NCBI RefSeq assembly: GCF_014633365.1
Contig: NC_068347.1
Location: forward strand, 29,368,116 to 29,432,115
Direction: 5' to 3'
Length of the DNA: 64,000 nt
Source of the DNA: Diospyros lotus
Taxonomy: Eukaryota > Streptophyta > Magnoliopsida > Ericales > Ebenaceae
Within the stretch, counting starts at the first letter, position 1. Every line of letters starts with the position of its first letter. Shown here piece by piece: positions 46,527 to 59,469 of the stretch. The notes below the pieces were generated by a model. The model did not search any database, was not told where the DNA came from, and was given only the letters and a program-made list of their open reading frames with translations. The position numbers and the translations under genes were made by a program.

Positions 46527-49500
46527 ATGGAGGGAATAGAGCACAAGACGATTGCCGTCAATGGCCTCAACATCCACGTGGCGGAGAAGGGCCGAGGCCC
46601 GGTGGTGCTCTTCCTCCATGGCTTCCCGGAGCTCTGGTACTCCTGGCGCCACCAAATCCTCTTCTTGGCCTCCCACGGCTACCGCGCCGTCGCCCCCGAC
46701 CTCCGCGGCTTCGGCGACACCACCGGCGCCCCCGTCAACGACGCCGCCAAGTTCACCGTCCTGCACACGGTGGGCGACGTCGTGGCGCTCCTTGACGCCA
46801 TTGCGCCGCATGAAGAGAAGGTGTTTGTTGTGGGACATGACTGGGGAGCCTATATTGCTTGGCACTTGTGCTTGTTTAGGCCTGAGAAAGTCAGGGCTTT
46901 GGTGAACTTGAGCGTCCATTTCTTAGCAAGGCACCCCACAGCAAAGTTTGTAGAAACATTCAGACATTTCTATGGCGATGATCACTATATCTGCAGATTC
47001 CAGGTGCTCTTTCTTCTGTATATTATCTTAATAGTGAAGTGTGAACTGATCTTAGTTGCAAAGTATGTATTGATAGTCATATACCTCGTGCTATTTTCTC
47101 AAGATCCAACTCCACAGTGGTAGGTAGTACGTATATTAGAGAGTTCTTGGTATGTTACTTTGTCCCGTGAACTTGTAAGTGACCTTCAGCTATACTTTTG
47201 GGTGAGAACTGTCGTGTTATATATTTAAATTGAATGAGAGATAAATTAATCATTATTTGAATTGGTTAATGTTGTTCAGTTCATGAGTTGAGTAGCATGG
47301 TTTTCTTGTAATGTGCATTAACCTTGTCGTGCAAAGTTATTTACAGGCATGCCTCTAGCATACTTTCAGTGAGTTGCGCTGCTGAATACATGTGGATTTC
47401 AAGTAGTTTGATTCATTACACAATCTATCTTACTGTCAATTGTGGTTCATATTAGTTATGTGAAGTGAATTTCTTTTTTAGTGTGAGCCTTTGCACATTA
47501 ATATATCTGCTGTAGAGTTTTTGTATACTCCATTTGTTACTATAATATAACCACGTTTTTACCAATGATTGGCAGCTGATATTGTTGAGATCGGAGAAAA
47601 CAAGATTCCTTAATTTATACTAAATCAAGTTCTGATAAGTTAAGATAAAATTTAAAATTTATCCCTACTTGTGTGCATTAGAATTTTTAAAATTTTTTGT
47701 AGTGGTCAATTTTGGACAATTTTTTTAAGATTTGGTGGATCTGCTTGTTTTGTTTGTTTGTTTGTATTCGTCCAACTTCAATAATATTGTCTATTTTTCT
47801 AATTATTAGACTTGCAAAAATTTTTTAGATTTTGGTTTATCTACCAAATAACTTTTCAGTATAAACGACTCTCTCTCTCTCTCTCTCTCTCTAAGTTAGA
47901 GGGTAATTTTCAGTATAGGGATAATGTTGTTTTACGAGGAGTAGTGCATAAATATAAAAATCATGATGAATTTTTATACCAAATAACTTGGTTAGCTGTT
48001 AACATATTATTTTGAGCGAAATGACCCCTCAAAATGTCTTTTGGTTGCAAAAATACTACGATTACATTATTCTTGTCATGAATTTGCATAAATATTCTAA
48101 AAGAATAGAAATTTTTTATTTTATTCCAATTTGGACAGCAGAGTTTCAGATTTTAGAAGTCTTCCCGTGCAATTGGGATTCTTTAATTACTTCCATTTAT
48201 GTTTATTTTTATGTTTTTTAACCTTGTTTATTTTTCAGAAATAAATAACACCTGGTTTCTGGTACCCTGTTTGATTTATTATTATTTTCAGTTTTTTGTT
48301 TCTATTTTTAAAATTTTGAAAAAAAAAAGAAAAAGAAAAGTCGATTTGATTGTATGTTTTGTTCCCAAAAAAGTGAAGACAATTTTCATTTTGTTGTAGG
48401 TTAAAATTTTTTTGTTTTTGTTTTTAAAATGGTGTTTCCATGTTCACTTTTTTGTTTCACTTTTAGTTGAATTCTTAGAACTATTTCATAATTGTCAGTG
48501 CATCACTACTGTGCTTTGAATTTTTACTAGTTTTTGAATATCTCAAGAATGAGATGGTAATAGAGTAAAATTATCTTGTCAATTTGATTACTTGATTTAA
48601 AAAATGGGTGAAGGGGAAAATTTTTCTGGTCTATTTGGATGGTTTGAGTAGAGAAATCAAAATTTGATCAAGAACTACAAATATATTATTTCCTATGTAC
48701 TAGCGTTTTCATTTAGAGAATGCAACCTTATACAAAACTCAGTTGAACATATTTGTTAGTGGTTTCAGCTTCTTCTTTTTTCTGTAAATAAATAAAAAGC
48801 TGAAACCACTAACAAGTATGTTCAATTGAGTTTTGCTCCATGTGGCATGGATTTTTGCTTTCTCACTTGTTTAATTATTAAGACTCCAGAAAAAAAAAAT
48901 GTTCTCCTTATAAAAATTGTGCATTGAAAAATTTCTTTCTATTCAATTTTAAGTTTAATTTATGTTAATGGACCAATTATAGTAACATCTTTTATGAGAA
49001 ATAATTGAACATGACGGCTATTAATTATAAGATCACAAAAGACTGTAATTAAGATATATTTATATTTTTGCTCTTGCAATGTTGGGTTGATGCTGAAAAA
49101 TATTCATTCAGAATCTTGGAGAATATTGAATTACTTGCAGTTTGCAGACCACAGGGCAAAGACTGTTCTTGATGTTCAAAATTTTCTAGATGGGAAATCC
49201 CAATTCATTATGGTCTTACCTAAGTCATACATGTGTGTGTGTGTGTGTGTTTGTGTCTATATATATATTGTAGGAACCTGGAGAAATTGAAGCTGAGTTT
49301 GCAAAGATTGGTCCTAGAAGGGTCGTCAAAAAGTTCCTGACATACCGGAACCCAGAGCCATTTCGTTTCCCTAAAGGTAAAGGATTTGGAGATTCACCTG
49401 ATGATCCAGTCATCTTGCCCTCTTGGTTATCAGAAGAAGATGCTGATTACTATGCTAGCAAGTTTGAACAAACTGGCTTCACTGGTGGAATTAACTACTA

Positions 49501-50068
49501 TCGGGCATCTGATTTGTAAGTTATCTTATTACACTTTCAAAATGGCACTGCAAATTTTTTACATAAGAGGTTTGTACAAAATAGTATTTTCCAGGACATA
49601 TTGATGCATATGCCAATCTTGGCCCCTTTTATTTTATTTTTTTCTATTGACGAGAACCCATGGCGACTGTCCCCCGAGGGCACACTGAGTAAACTACAGC
49701 AGCTTTCAAAGTGGTCTCATCCCCAACTGGCTATAGTGGCCCTGGACAACTCTTTAGGGTGGTCTCTTTTGTCTGTTCCATTCCTAGGTTCAATCCATCT
49801 TACCCTGTTAACTTAATGCAGAAACTGGGAACTCACAGCTCCATGGGCAGGGGCCCAAGTAAAGGTGCCGGCGAAGTTCATTGTGGGTGATCTAGACTTG
49901 GTTTATCACATCCCAGGAGCCAAGGACTACATCCACAATGGTGGTTTCCAGAAGGATGTGCCCCAACTGGATGAAGTCGTTGTCATGGAAGACGCAGCAC
50001 ACTTCATCAACCAAGAGAAGCCTGACGAGATCAACAAACACATTCTTGAGTTTGTCAGCAAGTTCTGA
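46527..50068 (+). CDS. Soluble epoxide hydrolase EH3, 3 exons, 321 aa
   Basis: Recent duplicate of EH2. Exons 46527-47003, 49274-49515 and 49822-50068 with GT-AG introns give an intact 321-residue alpha/beta-hydrolase. HGFP 31-34, Asp105, Tyr154, Tyr235, Asp265 and His300 are all present. It differs from EH2 at six residues. Three are peculiar to EH3 against both EH1 and EH2: Pro173 in the lid (Phe or Leu elsewhere), Ser238 (Phe elsewhere) three residues after lid Tyr235, and Asp297 (Gly elsewhere) three residues before the catalytic His300. The 5' leader carries a 97-bp tandem duplication. Predicted cytosolic; activity cannot be judged from sequence, but the changes around the active site make altered activity plausible. 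Confidence 0.97.
48733..48835 (+). repeat. Near-perfect foldback (39-bp stem, 25-base loop) in EH3 intron 1
   Basis: Left arm 48733-48771 (CAAAACTCAGTTGAACATA...) and right arm 48797-48835 are reverse complements except at two positions. In the + transcript both of these become G:U pairs, so the stem is unbroken. The left arm is largely deleted in EH2, where the right arm survives near 26055-26093. It could be a tiny MITE or a precursor of small RNAs. Confidence 0.8.
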
Positions 50069-50339
50069 TCTCATCTCCCTTCCTTTGATCCTTGATGTTG
50101 TTTTGCTTCATTTCATGCAATAAGCCAGCGTCCGTCAGTGCTATACTGAACACTAAGAGCCCATCCGATTTGGCCGTTAGTTTTTATGTGTTTGTTTCCA
50201 ATGTCTACTTTCAGATCTTTGTGTTTGGGTCTACTGATGCTGGTGGTGTGTTTGCTTTCTTATTGTCAAAAATTATTCTATGTTGGCCAGTTTTCATCCT
50301 TCATGAGGAGAATAATTTTTCTTTAATATATTAAGGTAT

Positions 50340-51360
50340 GGTTCCCTGTTTGTATGTTTGGTCACTCCCAACAACAAATCATTTGTCAATCATCCTGAGT
50401 TTTTTTATTTTAAGAGTTAAATTTTGTCTTTCATGCGCCCAGAATGAATTTCATTCAATCTTTGTTTTGCCTAGGAAATTATGCTAATGGAATTAATTTA
50501 ACACTCTAATGTACATGTTGTACACAAAATAGTCCAAGCCACTGTGGGCAATCTTTGATGAGTCATGCTACTCTTATACTATTGTGTACATTTTGAGCTA
50601 CATAATAGTATAAAATATCTAAAATACCTTCTGCCTGACTACGTCTCATTGCGCCTCACAGTGAAGTTCAGGGGTATTTTAGACATTCTTACACCATTAT
50701 GTAGTCTAAGATATTCACAATGGTGTAAGAGTAGCAATTTTTCATCTTTGATCTCACTAAACCCTTGCATCACTAACAATGCTTGAGTTTGGCAGTATCA
50801 ATTTGACATTTCATTACTTATATGTTATGCATGTCTGTCCAAGTCCATGCCAAATCCTCCAATGAGTCATTAATTCATCAACCTTTTCAATCATAAATCT
50901 CTCTTAATCATTGGAGATGGTTACCAATTTTCATGCAAACCCGAGATCAACACAACATTAAATGTCATTTAGAAATTGTAAATATATAAGGCCATTTTGG
51001 TCATTTAAAAATATTTAATTAGGGCTAACTAATAATGAGAAAAATTCAACACAGCATTAAATTTCAAGGGTACTTATTGTATTTTCTCAAACTTTAAAAA
51101 TTTCTTGCAATTACCTTAAATCTTAGGGGTACCGCATATAATTTTTTTCAAAAAAACATATGTTATGATTTAAATTTATGTTTTAAGTTATAAATTTATG
51201 CTTAATTAATACATTTTTATATATCTAGTGATATATATGTATAAACTATATATTTATACAAATATAATTATAAATAAAAAATTAAAAAAAATAAAAACCC
51301 AAAGCTTTCACTCACAGAATAAAATAAGTTCAATTGGTGACTATAAAAGTATCACAATCA
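50340..51360. other. EH3 3' flank
   Basis: Non-coding sequence matching the EH2 3' flank, with a stretch at about 50540-50790 that is not in the EH2 unit. No gene is visible. Confidence 0.5.
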
Positions 51361-51370
51361 TTGATGGAAC

Positions 51371-52082
51371 TAGAGGTGTTCAAAAAAACTACTAAATCGT
51401 GAAACCTGACTGCATCACATTCCATAATTTTTTTAGGAAAATAATTTGAGATGGTTTGAGAAATACTCAAACCATGTCGTCTGTGGTATGATAAAAATAT
51501 ATTTGATTAAAAACCAAACCATCCGACTAATCTAACAATATAAAAATTATAAAATCATAATCTTTCATTCCTCTCTACCCAGCCCTCGCCACACCAAGAT
51601 CGACATCCTCCCATTTCTTTAAGCTTTTTCACAATTTCAGCTCTTATCGACAAGTCCAACACTCTCTACCTCTCATCCTCCTTTCTCTAAACCTTTCATT
51701 TGGATTTATCTATAGTGCTCGCTACCAGGAATATCCGTGGAATTGTTGATTTATCTCTAGTTGTTATAGGACTTGAAAAAGATGATTGACAAATCATAGA
51801 AATTCCTCCCATAGTTATTGTATCTCTTGGGTTCTCATTTGTAGTCTTTTTCTTGATATTTAGATAAACGTCTCTTTTTATACATCAATTATTTTAGTGT
51901 TGTTATGTTTGTGTGATATGCTTTTATATTTTGAATAAATCACGAAAATTGCATTGCGGTCTGATGTAATTTATGGAGACCAAATCAAATTACGTGATTT
52001 GGAGTGATAAAAAAAATTGTAAATGTAATTTAAAGTATTAAAAATGGTTTAAACAGATCAAACCACACTATGAACACCCTTA
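51371..52082. mobile_element. Old hAT-type element present in both duplicate units (copy B)
   Basis: Counterpart of 29714-30415, starting TAGAGGTGTTC and ending GAACACCCTTA. Flanks GATGGAAC and AATGGAAC form an 8-bp duplication with one mismatch. Confidence 0.75.
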
Positions 52083-52399
52083 AATGGAACCCATCATTGA
52101 GGATGAGTTTTAAGGTTTCCAAATTATTAGATTTTGGTAATTTAGAATTTGGAGAGAGTGAGAAGGAAGGTAGGGGTACATTAGCAATTTAAAACCCAAT
52201 TATCTATTATTGCTGGTGGCAATTGACGTAAGAAAGGAGATAACAACGACAATGGCTACGATGATTGGAAAATAGTGGTGAGCAAGATTGAGAGATATGA
52301 ATTATAATTTTTAGATTTGTTTGAAGGTATATTATTTTTTTATTTGGTCAACTTTAACTTTTTTTCACCAATTTTAAAGGTTTATAAATCAAAAGTTAA

Positions 52400-53088
52400 G
52401 ACTGCATTCTTTTTGTTATGTTCATATCATTTTTAGTTTTTATTTTTTTTAAATAATAAAAATATATTTACTTTGTTATTTTTAAAAATATATTTTCGAA
52501 AATAAGGAAAAAAATGATAAAAGAAATTCAAAACAAAGTTGTTTCCAGTCAAAACAATCTCTAAATTCAAAACATAGAAAACACAATCAAATTTTCATAT
52601 TTTGGTCTTAAAAAATAAAAGGGAAAAAAGAAAAGAAGGAAAAAAAGAAAAAAAAATTATTCTTAAATTTCAAAATTAAAATTATATATTTATTTAAAAT
52701 TTAAAAAATCTAGTATATTTATATTATAATTAAAAATATAAAACAACATATAGTATATTATTAAGTATATTACACATATTATGTATAATAATATTTAATA
52801 TAAATTATCACTTAGATATCAGTAATTTATTAATCAAATTTATTATTTTATTTTAATAGAAAAATTTTATTAAAAATAGTTAATTTTTTTATTTAGTAAT
52901 CAAATTTATTGAATAAAATAATTTTTCTCAAATTTTTAAAGTAAACTCGTTTTCTAATTTTTTATTTTAAGAAATCGTTTTTTAAAATAACAAAAAGAAT
53001 ACGTTTTAGTTTTTTGAAAATAAACTATCAAAATAAAAAAAATAAAAATAAATTAAAAATTAAAAATTAAAAACGCAAAAAGAAGACC
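52400..53088. mobile_element. PIF/Harbinger-type MITE (689 bp), only in unit B
   Basis: Flanked by TAA at 52397-52399 and 53089-53091. Ends GACTGCATTCTTTTTG and, on the other strand, GGTCTTCTTTTTGCG are imperfect inverted repeats. The EH2 unit has the uninterrupted site GTTAACTCACTC near 35226, with a single TAA. No coding capacity. Confidence 0.75.
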
Positions 53089-53140
53089 TAACTGACTCAA
53101 TCTTTTTCAAAACCACTAGCCCAATAGCTTTAAAGCTGGA

Positions 53141-56100
53141 CAATGGTTTAACTCTCCAAACATTTGCAATAATTTTAAAATGTTAATAAATAATTTTAAA
53201 ATTGATGTTGACCGAATTAAGCTTGGACTATTGAAACTGTTTTGAAATTATTTGAACTTAAAACGATTCAACCGCCAATGATGCATCTTAAGCAGGCCCA
53301 AAAAGAAAATGGGCCAGCACCAAGTCGGCCCATGAGGCAAACTCGTATTGCTTGCCAATTTCCAACCCCACTCCCAACCGAATTCCAGCACAAAGATCAA
53401 GATCAGGCAACTTGATCGGACGGCTGTAACTTCCCAACAAAAGCCAAGAAGATAAATACCAATGGGGTGGTCCCAATCACGTGGATACTATCCGAGATGA
53501 ATAAAGTTGATCAGTGGACTCTTTTCCACATGATTCTGGCCTAACAATCACGTTTCAATGCACAGAAACCTCCCCCCGCAATGTGCAGTTGTTTCTCCAT
53601 TTATGTAAACTTAATGGACTCCAACAAAAGCAAATGCACCCTTTATTTCCCTCTTATGAACTCATTTCCAAGGTGGGCTTTGGGGCTCCCCTCAGTGGAC
53701 TGAGCTCCAATGGGTTGGGAACAACTGGGAAGATGGAGAAAACTAATTAAGCATAAAGTGTCACACATGTTTCTTTGTGACATAAAAACCTCATTGTTCA
53801 CATGTCACCTCCTCTCCTCTCCTCTCCTCTCCTCTTCATCCACTGTCTAATTCTTCTCCACGGGCCTTTCAACTGATTTCGTATGTGTTTGGCTACTATT
53901 TGCTATTTTTACTGCTTTTCCTGGGAGAATACGTTTGGAACTTTGGACCATTGCTCAGTTGTGGTATCATCTTTGAGCACAGCTAATCTTTAATATTCCC
54001 TTTGTCCACTTAAAGTCAGATGCTATGACAACACCCCATTGCCCACGTTTGTTTTCTTTTATTAAGTTCATACGAAGAGTCCATTCTTCGGAGTATTGCA
54101 AATTAAAGAAACAACGATAAGATTATATATAATAATAATTCTCTAACCCAAGCAAAACAGTAATTCTCGTGCATTACATCTATCTTTTTTTTTGTTTTTT
54201 TTTTTTTTTTTTATCTTATGTTAAAACCAAAAATAATTTTCGAAACCTTAACTAAACATGTGCTAATTGTTTGCTCTTCAATCCCGTTAAACTGCTTTCA
54301 AAGAGATGAATGATACTATGTGCAAAGAATACAGGGTGGGAACTAAGAAACAAACAACATGAAGACAGTAAGCTAAAGCTATATTCATTCATGAAACCGT
54401 AATTCAAAGATCAAATCAATGACATCATTGAGATTTGACCAATGCACACACTCAAAGTTGGCATGTCTGCACAGCTTGATGGTGACTGTGATCAACATAA
54501 TTTTACTATATCAAAAGCAGGTTTGCTGAGTTCAGATTGCATTATTGACCTTCTAAGCACTTCTAAGCAGAAATATTTGACAAAGTTAGGAAAGACAAAT
54601 CATGCTTTGGATCAGGGGATTGTCGGCAAAAATCATGTATTGCAACATGCTGCATGACCACTTAAAACTCATTTTTTTCTAAGCACCATTTGATTGAATG
54701 TATGCGCACGCGCACACACACACACACATATGCATACGTATCTCCCATCTTAATTTGAATACTCAATTTTCTTTTACTTTCTTAGAATTGGGTATTACAC
54801 ACAAAATAGCACTAATATGCTTTGAGGTAAGCATGGCAATATTCATCATAGATCAAATACAGAAGATCTAGATTATCACCTTAAGAGTTGTATAAGAGAT
54901 CTACTTTTTTTTTTGGTCTTTCACAGCTATGCCTGCATGAAGGAGAGAGAACAATACACATGGTCAAAATTCTGGTATTTTTGTTTTGACTCGATGGACA
55001 GCCCTCCTACTGGCACTTGATGAAGCTAATGACCAAGAAATGTGAATGATCAATTAGAAAAAGATACTTTTTATTAAGAATTCTAATTATGGTAGTATCG
55101 CAATCATGTTTAAGCTATAAAATAACTAAAAAAAAGAAAAAAGAAAAGTAGTGCTGCATCTAGTAAGACATATCAAGCTCATGAGTACCCCCATAAGCAA
55201 TGCTACTCCAAGATCCACAAACTCTCAGCATTGAGTTGGATATTTGACTTGAGTAAGTGCTAAATTAATAAAAGTTAAGTTATTTTTCCATTCTTCTAAA
55301 AGCTTGTAGCATCTTTTCCTGGTTAAGAAGAGACACTAAACAAACAACCAATACGTGTGTGGGGGCATATTACAAGCATCTGGCCAACTTTGGTGCAAAT
55401 TGTGGTTCGGTTGCTCGAGCTTTTTTAAACTAAAATAATGAGATCTGCAATGCCATTGGTGGTTAGCGCATGATAGCCTCTTCAATCACAAAATGAAGGC
55501 ACTCAAGTCCTGACTTCTCAATGAATTAAGGGGCTAGCACTGTTTATCACTCACTAATTGCAGGGGAAAGTGAGAAATCTGTCACTTCTTCCAGTGCTCA
55601 AGGCTTGAGGGACCATAGAAACACACCTAAATAAGAAACCTCATCAACAAAATGAGAGATTTAAACCATTGGATATGGTGTCCTTCCTCTTAACAACCAT
55701 AACATGGTAGTTGCTGAAAGGGTTTTGGGTTGGCAGGAATGATATCCCACCTTTGACATGGTTGAAAAAAAAGTGATGGGAGAGTAATCTGTGTACCAAA
55801 TTATAAAAGTATTGATGATTATTGTTGATAACGATTGATTTCTTGCACATTTGGTGTAACCAAATGTCACATGCTTTGTTTCATGGAAGTGTGACAGAAA
55901 GTTAAGTGTTGATTATGTATGGAAAAACATCAAGCAAATTATTGTAAGGGTTTCAAAAGAGATTTTGGAGAATCAACAGAGGAATTAAGGGAAAAACAAA
56001 TACCAACAGGAAAAGAAAGGTGAGAAAATAACAGCAAAAGCGAAAAGGGAAAATAAAAAGAAAGAGGCCAAAATACTTGCTTTTATTTGGTTGCAACAGA

Positions 56101-57730
56101 ATGTGAGGAAAGTGAATATGCGTTCCCAAAAAAATTCTAAATTTTTTTTTTTTTTGGTCTTCTTACTCATGGAATAATAATAGTAATTCGATTTCCCTTT
56201 CCTTTCTTATTCCAAATGAAATTAAAGGTCCAACAACAGTATTAACATCATTCTAGATATTTAAAGGCCAAAATGGATAACTTCATTGTCATACCATTGA
56301 TGGCAGTTATATCACATACCACAACAAATACAGTACTTAAGCTATTGCTGTTTTATTTTGTAAACATAAATTGACATAAATGAATAAAACTCTAATGATC
56401 TTCCCAAAAAAAAGCATCTACCAAGAATAAGCATGCATCTTCAAGAATATGCTATGCTTTTTTTTTTTTTTTTTTTGTTAAGTAATAAGCTATGCATTTG
56501 CTAGCTTGCATGTTTGCATGGATATTTGAATGTATAAAACTTACAGATACCCAAGAAACAGAGATTGCATGCATGGATGTAACCAAAGACACCACAAGCT
56601 GTAGCAACTTGCAATTTGACGTAACCAACAACTGAAATTCCTATCTCATGCTAAAACCTTAATCCTAAATGAAGTAATCGATAAAGTAATAACATGATTA
56701 AACTACATATAATTCAATTCCAACCGATAAACCAGAACAGAGGAAGAATGTGCTCTTCTTCACTAGGACACAACAAAAGAAAGAAATAACATGTGATGTT
56801 GAGAGAGGTCAGTTATGTTATCTTTCTTGGAAAAGCTCCATGGAAGAATTGGAAACGTGGGGTATTAGGGGAGGGACTGGGTCCTAAACCTCCACCAACT
56901 GTCTTTCTGTGGCCTATTTCCATCATACCCATGGGGCAAGATAACCAAATTCAAATAATTCTAAGATTTAATCAAAAGGCTGGTATCTCATGATAATGCT
57001 ACAGAGACACATTTAAATGCTCAAACTGTCATAATTCCCTAGTTTCATAAATCTATACATGTGAGTAGAATACTCTGATTATTTTATGGTTACAAATTAA
57101 TGATGCAAGTGTAAGGAAAGTTACATAGGACTTTCTGCGTGGCCTCCACTCTATATTTTGCAGACACTGCAACCCAAAAGGTGCATAAAACAACATTAGA
57201 AGGATGGTTGTTAAAACAAATTCTCACATACTAAGTACGATTTTTGAAGTTTAAACATACAAATAAAATATCCAAACAGGCGTATATCAAAAGCTCGTTC
57301 AAGGCATTTTCTTTTGTACCTTCACTCAACTGATTGAAGCCAACTGAAGCTCTCACACTTTATTCTTCCCAATTAACTCGAACAAGAAATCACACTGTAC
57401 TATCAAGAGAGGATGACAGCAAAATACCTTCTCAGTGACCAGTCATGCTGGCCGGTAACATCACACCTCAAAGGAGTCAAGGATGACAGCAACTACATCA
57501 AGAACAATCCTTGCCCCCAAAGTAAACATTAGGCATGATTTTTCCAAAAAGGAAGCACAGATGTTCTCATTTATTTTGAAAAGTGGCAACATATAATTTG
57601 AACAGTAGATGAAACCTCCAATCTCAAAAGGTTAGTACTTGTGTTTTCTTTTTTAACTTTTTACAGCGATATATCTTTTGTTTAAGAGCTTTTTAAGAAA
57701 GTAATTTTTCAAACCACCACCTCTCACTCT
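53141..57730. other. Intergenic region between EH3 unit and MATE gene
   Basis: No gene was recognised. Contents include a (CTCCT)n stretch at about 53806-53836, poly-T runs near 54186-54212 and 56459-56476, and a (CA)n run near 54710-54730. The open frames here (all under 80 codons) have no recognisable domain. Confidence 0.5.
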
Positions 57731-57818
57731 TATAAAGCTATGCTGTGCTATTCTCATTCTTTACTAAACTGGCATCTTCCCCCCCCCCCCCCCCCCCCCC
57801 CCCCCTCTCTCTCTCTCA
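57731..57818 (+). promoter_or_regulatory. MATE gene core promoter and C/CT-rich leader
   Basis: A TATA box TATAAAG lies at 57731-57737, 188 bases before the start codon. A run of about 27 C (57779-57805) followed by (TC)n to about 57818 falls where the transcript leader would be. The true length of the C run is uncertain. Confidence 0.55.
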
Positions 57819-57918
57819 CTGTATGTGTTGTAAACAAAGGGTTATCTCTACCTCTAAACTCTGACTCTAGCAGCACAAGCAAACAAGAAAAAGAAGAATA
57901 AGCAGAAAGGAAAAGCAG

Positions 57919-59469
57919 ATGGCCGCAGAGCAAACCAAAAAGTACCCGACAATGCCAGAGGTATGAACAATAGAATCTTTAAAACTCCAATTACCTTTCT
58001 GCAAGCAAATGTCTATTTTCACATTCTGACAACCCTCTTTTGATCCTTCACTTTGCTAGGTGGTGGAGGAGTTGAAGAGAATGACTGGCATAGGCTTCCC
58101 CCTAATGGCCATGGGCTTGGTTGGCTACCTCAGAAACATGATTTTAGTTGTGTGCATGGGAAGGCTAGGGAATGTTGAGCTTGCTGGAGGAGCACTAGCC
58201 ATTGGCTTCACCAATATCACTGGCTACTCGGTTCTATCAGGTCTAGCCCTGGGGATGGAACCACTTTGCAGCCAGGCTTCTGGTTCTAGAAACTTGTCTT
58301 TAGTGTCACTCACTCTTCAAAGAACAGTTTTAATGCTACTATTAGCCTCGATACCAATTGGATTGTCATGGTATAACCTTGAGGTATTTATGATTAGGCT
58401 CCATCAAAACCCAGATATAACACATATTGCAAGCCTCTACTGCCGCTATGCCATACCAGATCTCATTGCTAATAGCCTCCTTCATCCGCTTCGCATCTAC
58501 TTAAGGTGTAAAGGGACAACATGGCCACTGATGTGGTGCACATTATTTGCAACACTTCTCCACCTTCCAATCACCATTTTCTTAGCTTTCACTCTTAGCC
58601 TTGGGGTCCCAGGGATCGCAATTTCAACTTTTGTCACCAACTTTAATACCTTGTTCTTCCTTCTAGCCTACATGATCTGCGCTCGTACCCCAAAGGAGCC
58701 TATTTGTCAGTCATTAGTAACACAAACAATGCCACATTCCACAACAAGTTCACTGGGGGAAGAGTGGGCCATGCTACTGCAACTTGCTATACCAAGTTGT
58801 CTAGCTGTTTGTTTGGAGTGGTGGTGGTATGAGTTCATGACACTTCTAGCTGGTTACCTTAATAAGCCTCATGTTGCTCTAGCAACATCAGCAATAGTTA
58901 TCCAAACCACCTCTCTTATGTATACTTTTCCTTCAGCACTTAGTGCATCAGTGTCAACCAGAGTGGGCAATGAGCTTGGAGCAAGTAGGCCAGGTAAAGC
59001 TAGTTTGGCAACGGTGGTAGCCATAGGACTGGCCCTTCTAACATCTACTTTTGGTCTCTTATGGACCACCTTAGGGAGAGAAGCATGGGGAAGAGTCTTC
59101 ACAAGGGATAATGAAGTTCTAGAGTTAACAATGGCTGTTCTGCCAATAATTGGTTTATGTGAGCTTGCAAACTGTCCACAAACCACATGCTGTGGCGTTC
59201 TCCGTGGAAGTGCTAGTCCTGGTGTCGGTGCACGTATAAATTTCTACTCCTTTTACTTGGTCGGCGCACCAGTGGCTATCATTCTAGCCTTTGTTTGGGG
59301 ACTTGGATTTCCGGGCCTTTGTTATGGGCTTTTAGCAGCTCAGGCGACATGTGTAATTTCAATCTTCACAGTGATATATAAGATGGATTGGGACAGAGAA
59401 TCATTAAAGGCTAAGGACTTGGTGGGAAGGAGTTGCTCATTTTCATGCGGATCAAACAGTGAAGTGTGA
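57919..59469 (+). CDS. DTX55: MATE-family transporter, DETOXIFICATION 54/55-like, 2 exons, 483 aa
   Basis: Multidrug and toxic compound extrusion (MATE) antiporter, a membrane protein exporting small organic molecules using an ion gradient. Exon 1 is 57919-57960 (14 codons, MAAEQTKKYPTMPE); after a 99-base GT-AG intron, exon 2 is 58060-59469 and starts VVEELKRM. A purely exon-2 reading would have to begin at GTG, so the ATG at 57919 is the start. About 12 hydrophobic segments are visible. Family landmarks include GRLGNVELAGGALAIGFTNI, GYSVLSGLALGMEPLCSQA, YLRCKGTTWPLMWC, a Pro-Ser-Cys...EWWWYE motif in the second half, RVGNELGASRPGKA and CGVLRGSASPGVGA. The MxxVVEELKRM N-terminus and YLRCKGTTWPLMWC block fit the DTX54/55 branch best; which of the two is less certain. 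The neighbouring genes do not reveal its substrate. Confidence 0.93.

Larger units (their letters stand above)
46417..53140. repeat. Segmental duplication unit B (contains EH3)
   Basis: Same-orientation copy of 23574-35278. It lacks the 26.4-27.6 kb part of intron 1 and the 4.5-kb hAT element, and has gained a PIF-type MITE (52400-53088). It ends near AAAGCTGGACAATGG, after which the sequence is unique to this side. Confidence 0.85.

Noticed and set aside
19505..59469. An epoxide hydrolase plus MATE metabolic gene cluster
   Set aside because: There is no biosynthetic scaffold enzyme (P450, terpene synthase, transferase) in the interval, and the MATE gene is 7.8 kb away behind intergenic DNA. 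Proximity alone is not evidence.
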